From Clostridium sp. chh4-2 (GTDB taxonomy: Bacteria > Bacillota > Clostridia > Lachnospirales > Lachnospiraceae): a DNA stretch of 64,000 nucleotides. Numbering within the stretch: the first letter of the stretch is position 1; each line of letters opens with the position of its first letter. Shown here in pieces: positions 9,120-18,441 of this stretch. The notes under the pieces are model-generated. The model saw only the letters and a program-made list of their open reading frames with translations. It ran no database searches and was not told where the DNA came from. The stretch is taken from positions 124,001 to 188,000 of the forward strand of contig NZ_PKUU01000004.1 in NCBI RefSeq assembly GCF_002899675.1, read 5' to 3'. Position numbers and translations under genes: made by a program.

Positions 9120-9261
9120 GGGAGAATCCCGCAAGCGGGATTCTCCCTCTGCGGCGGATCGCCTCAGCGACATGATACCTTACCGCCGCAGTGCGCTCCC
9201 ATAGCCAACAAAGTTGGCATTGGAGGGCCTTTTATATCAAAGGGCATATCCCTATGATATA
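9120..9261. repeat. Hairpin array (four consecutive palindromes)
   Basis: Hairpin A, 9120-9147, is a perfect 13-bp palindrome (GGGAGAATCCCGC, AA centre). Hairpin B, 9150-9190, is an outer TGCGGCGG/CCGCCGCA stem enclosing an inner TCGC/GCGA hairpin. Hairpin C, 9204-9218, is GCCAAC-AAA-GTTGGC. A fourth, 9233-9261, pairs TATATCA with TGATATA around AGGG/CCCT. On the minus strand the order C-B-A and a shared ATGTCGC core resemble the array at 63664-63765. It may be a palindromic repeat element or a structured RNA. It is not a simple terminator because no T-tract follows A, B or C. Confidence 0.6.
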
Positions 9262-9306
9262 AAAATACAGCCAGACTTTATACTGTATTAACAAAAGTCT
9301 GGCTGT
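9261..9306 (-). terminator. Rho-independent terminator of the alpha-glucoside operon
   Basis: On the minus strand ACAGCCAGACTTT pairs perfectly with AAAGTCTGGCTGT across a 14-nt loop, and ATTTTTATAT follows. It lies 60 nt beyond the stop of the alcohol dehydrogenase gene, ending the operon that starts at the promoter near 13980. Confidence 0.9.
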
Positions 9307-9364
9307 ACTGTCTCATTACAAATTTTCCTCAAAAAACTTTCTCATTGCTCCCTATGCCTCTTAG

Positions 9365-10408
9365 CTAATCTGATATTTTAGTTGTTTTCACAGGATTAAC
9401 AATATACTTTCCTTCCGCTCTTATCGCAGGATTACTTAATACTTCTTCCAGTTGATCCAGCCCGATCGTTTTACATATCATGCTTTCCACATCAAGCTGT
9501 CCTGAGTCTATGAGCTGCAATGCCCTCTGCTGTGTACATGGATTAATAAAAGAAGCTCTGAGCGTCAACTCCTTTTGGAATACCTGAAATGGTTTGAGAG
9601 CAATCTGCGTATCCGGTTTTGTTAAACCAAACATCATGACTGTCCCCTTTTTTCCGGCCAAATCAATAGCCTGCTCCACTGTAGATGGAAGGCCTGCACA
9701 TTCAATAACCGTGCGAATCCAGGTCATACCGGCCTCTGCCAGTTTCTTTTTCACATCCTCATTTAAAGGGTCAATACAAATATCTGCTCCCAACTTCCTT
9801 CCTATTTCTCTTTTTTTCTCCACCGGCTCTAAAAGTGCCGTCTTTGATGCACCTGCCAGCTTTGCCAATTGAAGCATCAGTAAACCAATCATACCGCCGC
9901 CAATAATAACCACCTGATATCCGGGTCTTATATCACACATGTCAATCCCATGAAGGCAACAGGCGGCCGGTTCCGTCATGGCTCCCTGCTCGAAGCTGGT
10001 ATTCTCACCCAGCCGGTACACCTGGCTTTCATTCACCACACAATATTCTGCAAATCCACCATTAACCGTAGTTCCATATCCTATCATATGTTCACAAAAA
10101 TGAACCTCTCCGTTCCTGCAGAAATCACAGGCGCCGCAATAGCAATTCGGATCTATGCAAACCCTGTCACCGGCTTGAAATCCCTGCACTTCGCTTCCAA
10201 TATCCGCAATAATCCCTGAGAATTCATGTCCCAGAATTGCCGGAGGCTTCACTTCTGCCGCACCTTTATCTCCTTCATAAATATGTATATCGGTACCACA
10301 TATACCACAAGCCATTACCTGTATTAAAACTTCTGTGGGGCCGGGCTTTGGGACGATACTCTCCTCCACCCTTAAATCATGTTTTCCATAAAATACTGCA
10401 CTTTTCAT
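9365..10408 (-). CDS. Zinc-dependent medium-chain alcohol/polyol dehydrogenase
   Basis: This 347-aa protein has the full MDR signature: a catalytic zinc site in GICGTD (Cys37), GHE (His61, Glu62), structural-zinc cysteines at 91, 94, 97 and 105, and an NAD(P)-binding Rossmann glycine motif (VVIIGGGMIGLL, about 165-177). It is closest in style to threonine/sorbitol/butanediol dehydrogenases, oxidising a secondary alcohol with NAD. It is the last gene of the operon, 16 nt after the GH4 gene, so its substrate is probably a sugar or polyol from alpha-glucoside use. The exact substrate cannot be read from the sequence. Confidence 0.9.
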   Translation of the reverse strand: MKSAVFYGKHDLRVEESIVPKPGPTEVLIQVMACGICGTDIHIYEGDKGAAEVKPPAILGHEFSGIIADIGSEVQGFQAGDRVCIDPNCYCGACDFCRNGEVHFCEHMIGYGTTVNGGFAEYCVVNESQVYRLGENTSFEQGAMTEPAACCLHGIDMCDIRPGYQVVIIGGGMIGLLMLQLAKLAGASKTALLEPVEKKREIGRKLGADICIDPLNEDVKKKLAEAGMTWIRTVIECAGLPSTVEQAIDLAGKKGTVMMFGLTKPDTQIALKPFQVFQKELTLRASFINPCTQQRALQLIDSGQLDVESMICKTIGLDQLEEVLSNPAIRAEGKYIVNPVKTTKISD

Positions 10409-10424
10409 CTGATATTCCTCCGCT

Positions 10425-11762
<1,338 letters not shown>

Positions 11763-11812
11763 TCATTTATTTTCCATTCAAAATTTACCGGAACTCATGT
11801 AACTGCGCTTCC

Positions 11813-13909
11813 TTACCGTATGTATTCAACCACGCAATCCTTACCTGCCGTAACGTTGCCTGACTGAAACTTCATATCCTTCATTTCATTGGAATTCGTA
11901 ATGATCATCGGTGTATACAATGGTGTTTTCCCGTTTACCAGAGACTCATCTACTCTGCATAGTGGCGTTCCTACCTGAACTTTATCTCCCAGTTTCACAA
12001 GCGCCTCAAACCCTTTGCCTTGGAGATTCACGGTTTCCAGGCCAATATGTATCAGCACTTCCGCGCCGTCCTCCGCCGCTATAGCATAAGCATGTTTTGT
12101 TTCAGCAACTACAACAATCTCACCTGCTGCCGGAGCGACTACCATTGTATCACTTGGAATAATTGCAATCCCTTCTCCTATTATTTTCTGAGAAAATACC
12201 TCATCCGGAACTTTTTCCAGCGCAATCACCTCGCCGGTCTGGGCTGCATATAGACATCCCTTTGCCGAACCATTATTTTCTTCTGTATCATTCTTTTCCG
12301 CCTTTTCTTCTTTGTCATCAATGTCTTCCTGAGGCAAAATATTTTTTGCCAGACATTCTTCAAACTGTTCTCTTACCTTTGGCACTTTAAGACCGACAAT
12401 CACCTGTATCGCCGTGCCATTTTTACTAAGCCCATGAGCGCCAATCCGCTTGAAGTCCACTTCCGGATGAACCAGCCCGGCATCCTTTACATTGACCCGG
12501 AGTCTGGTAGCGCAGTTTGTAACATCAATAATATTGTCCTTTCCTCCCAGGAAAGCCAGTATCTGCGCTGCATAGCCCAAATCATTTTCTCCCGCCTTCT
12601 TCGCCCGGTAATCTTTCTTTGTGTAAAGCTTTGCATCTTCCCCGTCTTCCTCCCGTCCCGGAGTAAGAAAATTAAATTTTTTAATCAGAAAACGAAATAC
12701 AAGGAACCAAATAGCTGAAAATGCCAGTCCCACGATCACCTGAATCACATACGTCTGCCAATGATTTTTCCCGCATGGAATCCAGTTCAGAGAGAGCCAT
12801 GCAATCAGACCGTTTCCAAAAGCGCCGGATACCCCCGCCATATACATAACCGCATTGATACAGGCACAGAGCAGAGCGTGGACTACAAAAAGTACCGGAG
12901 CGACAAACAGGAATGTAAATTCAATCGGTTCTGTAATACCTGTAAGCATAGCTGTCAATGCCGCCGGAATCATCAGCGTCAGAACCTGTTTACGTTTCTC
13001 CTTCTTCGCAGTGCTGAAAAATGCCAGCGTAATCCCGATTGGCGCAAATACCTTTGCATTTCCAAACAGCTCAAACCCACCTGCCGGGAATAGTTCTTTT
13101 AACGGCGCCGTACTGTTGGCAAACTCACTTAAATGTAGCGCCCAGTATGCTTCAATTCCCCCGGGAACAACCGCGGAATCCAATGTAAATGGTGCATAAA
13201 TAAAATGGTGTAACCCGGTTGGAAGCAGAATTTTCTCACTAAATGCATATAGTCCCACGCCCAATGTTCCACTAGCTTTAAAGAAATCCTGCAGCATAAA
13301 AATCGCCGCCTGCACTTTAGGCCATACTCCCGCAAAAATAAAAGCCATCGGTATCATAACAAAAAATCCAATCATTACTACAAAGCTGGAGCCGGAGAAA
13401 ATACCGAGCCAGTCCGGAAGCTCTTTGTCAAAATACCGGTTATGAATCCATACTACAATTCCGGATATGATCAGTGCCCCAAACATTCCTGTATCCAGAC
13501 TCTTTATCCCGCATATCATCGCAAGTCCGCTGGTACCGCCGGCCTCCGCCGCATAATCTACGCCAAAAAGCGGTCCCCAGAACTGCAAAACTGCTGCAAG
13601 AAAATAATTAAATGTTACATAAATCACGAATGCTTCCAATACACACCTTGCGTTCTGTTTCTTTGCCAGCCCAATCGGAAGACCGATCACAAACAGCACC
13701 GGCATCTGCCTGAACACCATCCATGCACCTTCCTGCACAAGATACCACAGCTGATACCACACGTGTCCCTCTGTCGCCATGTTTCCAAAAATGGATGCAT
13801 TCATAAATAATGTCGAAAGCCCCACCATAATACCAGCAAAGGAAAATAACAATACCGGTGTAAACATAGCGCCGCCAAAGCGCTGTACTTTTTGCATGAC
13901 TCCTTTCAT
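11813..13909 (-). CDS. malP: PTS alpha-glucoside (maltose) transporter, EIICBA fusion
   Basis: The EIIC membrane domain (about residues 1-420, ten or so helices, beginning MKGVMQKVQRFGGAMFTPVL) is joined to EIIB, with its phosphorylated Cys in the NCATRLRV motif, and then to a Crr-like EIIA (VVAPAAGEIV...HIGLETVNL, His phosphorylation site). It imports and phosphorylates maltose or other alpha-glucosides. The ATG at 13909 has GAGGAGG 5 nt upstream; a longer TTG frame to 13948 has none, and family members start at this point. A complete EIIA means no separate EIIA-Glc is needed. It is the first gene of the operon. Confidence 0.93.
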   Translation of the reverse strand: MKGVMQKVQRFGGAMFTPVLLFSFAGIMVGLSTLFMNASIFGNMATEGHVWYQLWYLVQEGAWMVFRQMPVLFVIGLPIGLAKKQNARCVLEAFVIYVTFNYFLAAVLQFWGPLFGVDYAAEAGGTSGLAMICGIKSLDTGMFGALIISGIVVWIHNRYFDKELPDWLGIFSGSSFVVMIGFFVMIPMAFIFAGVWPKVQAAIFMLQDFFKASGTLGVGLYAFSEKILLPTGLHHFIYAPFTLDSAVVPGGIEAYWALHLSEFANSTAPLKELFPAGGFELFGNAKVFAPIGITLAFFSTAKKEKRKQVLTLMIPAALTAMLTGITEPIEFTFLFVAPVLFVVHALLCACINAVMYMAGVSGAFGNGLIAWLSLNWIPCGKNHWQTYVIQVIVGLAFSAIWFLVFRFLIKKFNFLTPGREEDGEDAKLYTKKDYRAKKAGENDLGYAAQILAFLGGKDNIIDVTNCATRLRVNVKDAGLVHPEVDFKRIGAHGLSKNGTAIQVIVGLKVPKVREQFEECLAKNILPQEDIDDKEEKAEKNDTEENNGSAKGCLYAAQTGEVIALEKVPDEVFSQKIIGEGIAIIPSDTMVVAPAAGEIVVVAETKHAYAIAAEDGAEVLIHIGLETVNLQGKGFEALVKLGDKVQVGTPLCRVDESLVNGKTPLYTPMIITNSNEMKDMKFQSGNVTAGKDCVVEYIR

Positions 13910-13966
13910 AGAAACCTCCTCAAAATCTTCTGTTATTTTGTTTTTCAAGACGTCTTTGATGAACTC

Positions 13967-13995
13967 ATAATATCGCGGTTTTTACGCTTTTACAA
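13967..13995 (-). promoter_or_regulatory. Promoter of the alpha-glucoside operon
   Basis: On the minus strand TTGTAA (13990-13995) and TATTAT (13967-13972) are separated by exactly 17 nt. The promoter lies about 58 nt before the ATG of the PTS gene. The RpiR regulator immediately upstream is the likely controller, but I could not pick out its operator. Confidence 0.7.
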
Positions 13996-14069
13996 GGAAT
14001 TGGGCGCATTTAAGGAACAAGAACACAGTTGATTCCTTTGCACATTTTCTGTGCGTCCGGCACAAATAA

Positions 14070-14122
14070 ATATAAAAATGCTCAAAAAACCCAGAATTAA
14101 ACCAGGATTTTTTGAGCATTAT
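14070..14122 (-). terminator. Terminator of the RpiR regulator gene
   Basis: Long complementary arms (AATGCTCAAAAAA and TTTTTTGAGCATT, with further pairing inside) are followed on the minus strand by TTTTATATTTATT. It lies 25 nt past the regulator's stop and separates it from the PTS promoter. Confidence 0.85.
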
Positions 14123-14145
14123 TTTAATCTTTGTTCATTCATTGT

Positions 14146-14910
14146 TCAGTTTTCTTTTTCATTCTGTTCCAGATAAAGAAGATATTTTACACAGAGGATC
14201 TCAACCATGTTAAAATACGAACTACATGTTTCAAAGGAAACCGCGCCGATTTTCATCAAATGATTTGTAGTGATGTACAGGCTTTTGTCGCTTAACTTTG
14301 CTACCGTATTATTGCTCAGCCCCGTTATAGACAATAAATACGCTCCCTTGCTTTTCACCTTCTTAGCCGCCTTTACTGCTAAATCAGTCTCTCCGGAAAG
14401 AGATATTATAATCATAAAATCGTCTGTTTCCAAATCCTCTAATGCCATTGTAAGCTCGCTTTTCCCTGCAAGCACTACAAAAAACCGCTTCGCATACATA
14501 AACATGCGTTTTATCATCTGTGCCGCAGAATTTTGCGCTTCCCCCGTGCCGAACACGAATAATCTTTTCGCTTTATAAATATGCCGGCATATTTCCTGCA
14601 TATCTGTATCCCTGGCAGTTTGAATACATTTTTCATAGTTTAAGCAGACATCATCTAAAAGAACATCCTTCTGCTTTTTCTCTGCTTCATATTCTAATTT
14701 CAAATGCATTTTAAATTCCCGAAAGCCTTCAAAAGAAAGTTTTTGGGTAAATCTTGATATTGTCGTTCTGGAAATGCAGCATTTGCCTGCCAACTCTTCT
14801 ATCGAAATGGAACAGCATTCATCTTTATGTGCCTGTATGTACTGCCATATTAATAAATCGTTTTCATTTAGTTTGTTGTAATTATCGTTTATTAATTCAT
14901 CTAAACGCAT
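14146..14910 (-). CDS. RpiR-family regulator (HTH + SIS domain)
   Basis: This 254-aa protein has an N-terminal HTH_6 helix-turn-helix (CSISIEELAGKCCISRTTIS, about 34-53) and a C-terminal SIS sugar-phosphate-binding domain (LFVFGTGEAQNSAAQMIKRM; later MIIISLSGETD). RpiR/GlvR proteins sense a phosphosugar, here most simply maltose-6-phosphate or glucose-6-phosphate, and control the neighbouring transport operon. The gene sits directly upstream of that operon on the same strand, with its own terminator. A TATAAT-like -10 is seen near 14945. GlvR of Bacillus is an activator; which sign applies here is unknown. Confidence 0.92.
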   Translation of the reverse strand: MRLDELINDNYNKLNENDLLIWQYIQAHKDECCSISIEELAGKCCISRTTISRFTQKLSFEGFREFKMHLKLEYEAEKKQKDVLLDDVCLNYEKCIQTARDTDMQEICRHIYKAKRLFVFGTGEAQNSAAQMIKRMFMYAKRFFVVLAGKSELTMALEDLETDDFMIIISLSGETDLAVKAAKKVKSKGAYLLSITGLSNNTVAKLSDKSLYITTNHLMKIGAVSFETCSSYFNMVEILCVKYLLYLEQNEKEN

Positions 14911-15044
14911 CTCCAGCCACCTTTACTTATTGATTGGTATCTATTATAATTTTTTAGTTCATCGCTATGTCCCATCAGCTGTCTCCCTGACCTCCAGGAG
15001 TCCCCATTTTACATTAATCTTCGCCAGATTTTTCACTTTCTCTA

Positions 15045-16913
15045 GTAGGTCACGGGGCTTACGCCCCAGTGCCCCTATTCAAAACCATACGTGCGCTATT
15101 AACGCATACGGCTTTTTCACTTTATATTCTACCTATCTATAAAACAAACTTACCTTGATACTTGGTTCAAGTACAGAAAGGTTATAAGAAGTCCTTTATA
15201 AAAGGAGTTTAATGTATAACTTTTCCTCTGACTTTTCCTCTGACTTCTCCAATTTAACCACTCAAATAGCAGCCACTTGATCTGCAAAAGATAATTCTTT
15301 ACTTCCCTCGTGTTGTCCGTAACACCATAATACTGATAGTGTCCTCGTAACTTTGCATTTACTGTTTTGAATATCGCCTCCAATGAAAGCGTTCTATAGT
15401 CTTTTATCCATTCTACAATAGTACGTGAAACCAAGAAAGTCAAAGGTTTCTGCTTTTCCTCCTCTTCTTTCCCTATTCTCTCTAGCAAATCTCCCGAATT
15501 CCAGTATCTTAGTCTTTTCTTCTGCAAGCTCCAATCCACATTTTTGGAACCGCTCTTCCAATCGTTTACGAAATATTTCCACTTCCCACTTATTCTGGAA
15601 ATAGCATAAAAATTCATCCACATAGCGGATGAGATAACATTCGCCCTTACACTGTCTCTTTACTAACATCAAACCAGTTATTCAATACACAGTGCAGATA
15701 AATATATGCCAGTATTGGACTTGCTCCATTTCCCTGTTCACTATCCAAGTATTTTCCATCTTTCATGTTGCCTGCCTTCAGAAACTCCCCAATGATTTCA
15801 AGAAATCCCTTGTCTGCTACATTGTATTCCAGCATCTTCATCAACCGCGCATGGTTGACATTATCAAAGAATTCTCAGATATCTACTTCCATAACATAGT
15901 TCGTTTTCCGGTACTGTACCATTTCTATTACCTCACTGACTGCCATATGACATCTCCTGTTTGGTCTTAACCCATAGCTCTCATTGTAGAAACTCCGATT
16001 CATAGACTTGTTCCAGTATATATGCGATTGCATTCTCCACCAGCTTATCCTCATAACAGGATATTCCCCGTGGTCTCATCTTGCCTTTTGTTTCCTTGGG
16101 ATTATAACCCCACCTTGTTGGATTCGGTTAATAGCTTCCATTTCTCATCCGTTCTACAGGATTTTCAAGGTTTTCTTTCATGTCCATCCCATAGTCCTCT
16201 TTTGTCACTTTATTTATGCCATCTGCTTTTCCGCTCTTCATTTTACTATAAATTGCTGTCAGCGCATCTACATTCAGATATAACACACGATTCTGGACTT
16301 TCCTGTCGGTTACATTTGCTTTCCTGATATTATACTGTATTCCAAACAACTCATTTACCATGTCCTTCAACTCTCCTATGTCTGCATGATTCTGATTTAC
16401 TTGAAGCTATAAAGTGCGTAGCCCTTCTCTCCACCGTGATTAGCGGCTTCTTCGATACTATGATGTGTCGGGCTTCCTGCCACTCATTTGAATCCCTGTC
16501 GCATTTCTTTGATTCGTTTTCCATACCTGCTTGTGAGGAAATAGCAGGTCCTCAGCTGTTCCGATAAACTACTTATCACCAATCTGACCAAGTTCTCAGA
16601 CTGGAGGATGCCAGGTAACTCTCACCATAACATTTTACCCGATATTGCCTACGACAAGTATTAACGTCTCAGCCTTTTCCGTTCTCATAATAATTTCCCA
16701 GCTAAATCACGTCACTTACGTTTCGGCTCTGTTGCTCCCTGTCCTACGCTTAAAGCTTATTTTACCACTTCGACTCCAAGGACTCGGTACAAGGCGGTGG
16801 GTTAGCTCTTCCCTTGGTGGGTTTCCCACTATATTTTATCAGCTTACCAAAGCTTTGCAGAATTTCTTCCGCTCGCTAAAGGAAAACAGCTATGCTAATT
16901 TCACAGCTCGCAC
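15045..16913 (-). mobile_element. Group II intron with degenerate ORF
   Basis: On the minus strand the element begins GTGCGAGC at 16913, matching the GUGYG 5' consensus. It contains domain I sequence with the familiar GGGAAACCCACC and ACCGAGTCCTTGG segments. It ends with a recognisable domain V (AAGCCGTATGCG, loop, CGCACGTATGGTTTT, about 15082-15116) and a domain VI hairpin (GGGGCG-TAA-GCCCC) leading to GACCTACT. The exact 3' splice site is uncertain by a few bases. It lies between the cysteine desulfurase terminator and the RpiR gene. The RNA might still fold, but self-mobility is lost with the ORF. Confidence 0.85.
15150..16370 (-). pseudogene. ltrA: Group II intron reverse transcriptase/maturase, broken
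   Basis: Pieces of one protein are spread over several frames: the RT N-terminus (MKDMVNELFGIQYNIRK..., IYSKMKSGKADGINKVTKED), the fingers/palm (MLEYNVADKGFLEIIGEFLK, a degraded PQGN/GASPILAYIYLH), a palm fragment with YVDEFL where active enzymes have YADDF, and a C-terminal maturase part (GHYQYYGVTDNTREVKNYLL). Several stops and frameshifts and the changed catalytic aspartate pair mean no active enzyme can be made. It occupies domain IV of the intron. Confidence 0.88.
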
Positions 16914-16919
16914 GATACT

Positions 16920-17010
16920 TCCATTATATCAGAAAAGAGCTACAAAGTCCCAAAAACAAAAGACTTTATAGTTCTTTTAAAGAAAAATCCGAAGCGTGAG
17001 CCTCGGACTT
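16920..17010 (-). terminator. Terminator(s) of the BREX operon
   Basis: On the minus strand TCCGAGG-CTCACG-CTTCGGA followed by TTTTTCTTT (about 16980-17005) is a compact terminator about 105 nt past the cysteine desulfurase stop. A second, larger inverted repeat (AAAAGAACTATAAAGTC / GACTTTGTAGCTCTTTT) follows at about 16930-16975. Beyond it a TATAAT-like sequence sits just before the intron's 5' end, so the intron may have been inserted beside a promoter. Confidence 0.75.
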
Positions 17011-17112
17011 CGTCTACAGTTTGTGGTGTTTCAATATTTCCCTACTGCCCATGATAGGATAAATTTACAGATGCTATTAAAGTCTACAATGTTCTTCCAT
17101 CCAATTACTGAT

Positions 17113-18228
17113 TTACTTGATTATCGATATAATTGCATCCGCTATTGCAATCACTTCCGCTGTAGTATTCAATCTTCCCAAGGATATCCGAATGGTTCCT
17201 AACGCATACTCTTCTTCGAGTCCAATTGCCTGCAGAACATGCGAAATACGTGTATTCTCACTATCACATGCCGATCCGGTAGACACGCAAATTCCTTTAA
17301 GATCAAGACGATGTAATAGCATTTCACCTTCATAACCTCTGAAAGAAAGACTCAGGGTTCCCGGTATACGATTCTTTGAGCCATTACGAATATAATCAAT
17401 ACCTGCCTCATCTAAATGACGCAATAAAGTCCGCTCCATTTTGAGAAGGTGAACCTCGTTATCCCTAATAGTGAGGTTATTTTCATGCAATGCTGTAGCC
17501 ATTCCTACAATAAGCGCAATATTCTCTGTTCCTGCCCTTTTACCGGATTCCTGCGCACCACCATCTGAGTAAGGAGCAATTTCTGTTCCTTTTTTAATAT
17601 ATAGGAAGCCTATACCTTTTGGCCCATTAAATTTATGAGCCGACGCAGAAAGCATATCTACTCCAAGTTCTTTGACATCTATGCAAACATGACCAACTGC
17701 CTGTACTGCGTCTGTATGGAACAGCGCCCCATAAGTATGTGCAATCTCAGCCAGTTCTTTTATCGGTTGAACAGTTCCTATTTCGTTGTTTGACAGCATT
17801 ACAGAAACCAACTTCGTCCTGTTTGTAATATATCGTTCTAATGTGTCTGATTGAACAACACCTTCTGCATCTACTGGCAAATATACTACAGGATAACCCA
17901 TTTTTTCTATTGATTTCGCGCTATTTAGAACCGCATGATGCTCAATCTGCGAAGTAATAAGCTTCCGATTATCCCCATATACAAACATTGTGCCCTTCAG
18001 CGCCCAGTTATCGCTTTCTGTTCCACCTGAGGTGAAATAGATTTCTTCTGGTAATGCATTTATACACTGTGCAATCATTTTTCTAGCGAATAGCAATGCT
18101 TTTTTTGCTGACCGCGCAAAGGAATATGGTTCAGAAGCATTTCCATATTCAGCCTTAAAAAATGGCAGCATAGCTTCCAACGCATCTTGTGAGAGTTGTG
18201 TAGTAGCTGCATTGTCTGCGTATATCAA
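17113..18228 (-). CDS. Cysteine desulfurase (IscS/NifS/DndA-type)
   Basis: This is a PLP-dependent class V aminotransferase-fold enzyme that takes sulfur from L-cysteine as a persulfide. The N-terminus (IYADNAATT), SGGTESDN, the PLP-lysine motif SAHKFNGPKGIGF (Lys about 200) and the active-site cysteine loop STGSACDS (about 321-328) are intact. I place the start at the TTG of 18228 (GAGGTG 6 nt upstream; gives the usual MIYADNAATT). The GTG three codons earlier has no site. As last gene of the BREX-type operon, 15 nt after the zinc-ribbon gene, it most likely supplies sulfur to BrxP, as DndA/SspA do for DndC/SspD. That partnership is inferred. Confidence 0.92.
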   Translation of the reverse strand: MIYADNAATTQLSQDALEAMLPFFKAEYGNASEPYSFARSAKKALLFARKMIAQCINALPEEIYFTSGGTESDNWALKGTMFVYGDNRKLITSQIEHHAVLNSAKSIEKMGYPVVYLPVDAEGVVQSDTLERYITNRTKLVSVMLSNNEIGTVQPIKELAEIAHTYGALFHTDAVQAVGHVCIDVKELGVDMLSASAHKFNGPKGIGFLYIKKGTEIAPYSDGGAQESGKRAGTENIALIVGMATALHENNLTIRDNEVHLLKMERTLLRHLDEAGIDYIRNGSKNRIPGTLSLSFRGYEGEMLLHRLDLKGICVSTGSACDSENTRISHVLQAIGLEEEYALGTIRISLGRLNTTAEVIAIADAIISIIK

Positions 18229-18243
18229 TTTAATCACCTCTAT

Positions 18244-18441
18244 TTACCTAAAAAGGATACATCCTTCTTCTTTAAATTCTTCAATTTTGTCCTGCAAATC
18301 TTCTACTGTACAGTCAAGATAAGATGCCAAGCAATCTAGGCAATAAAATTCTGTAATATTCTTACTCAAAAGCTTCTTGTTTAGACCGATAGTATCTTTA
18401 TCAAAATCCTCTCTTCCACATACAACACACTTAATCTTCAT
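18244..18441 (-). CDS. Small zinc-ribbon protein, 65 aa
   Basis: Two CxxC pairs (CVVCGRED near the start and CLDCLASYL at about 34) should bind one zinc, followed by an acidic helix (EDLQDKIEEFKEEGC). The ATG overlaps the 3' end of brxL by 11 nt in another frame, so it is translationally coupled. Its place between brxL and the desulfurase suggests a dedicated accessory of the system, perhaps a sulfur-relay or DNA-contact subunit. No function is known to me. Confidence 0.75.
   Translation of the reverse strand: MKIKCVVCGREDFDKDTIGLNKKLLSKNITEFYCLDCLASYLDCTVEDLQDKIEEFKEEGCILFR

Noticed and set aside
9120-9261. CRISPR array or rho-independent terminator set
   Set aside because: No direct repeats with spacers; hairpins A-C have no T-tract and differ from one another.
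17113-18228. Housekeeping iscS of an Fe-S cluster operon
   Set aside because: No iscU/nifU or iscR next to it; the tight spacing to brxL and the zinc-ribbon gene ties it to the BREX operon.
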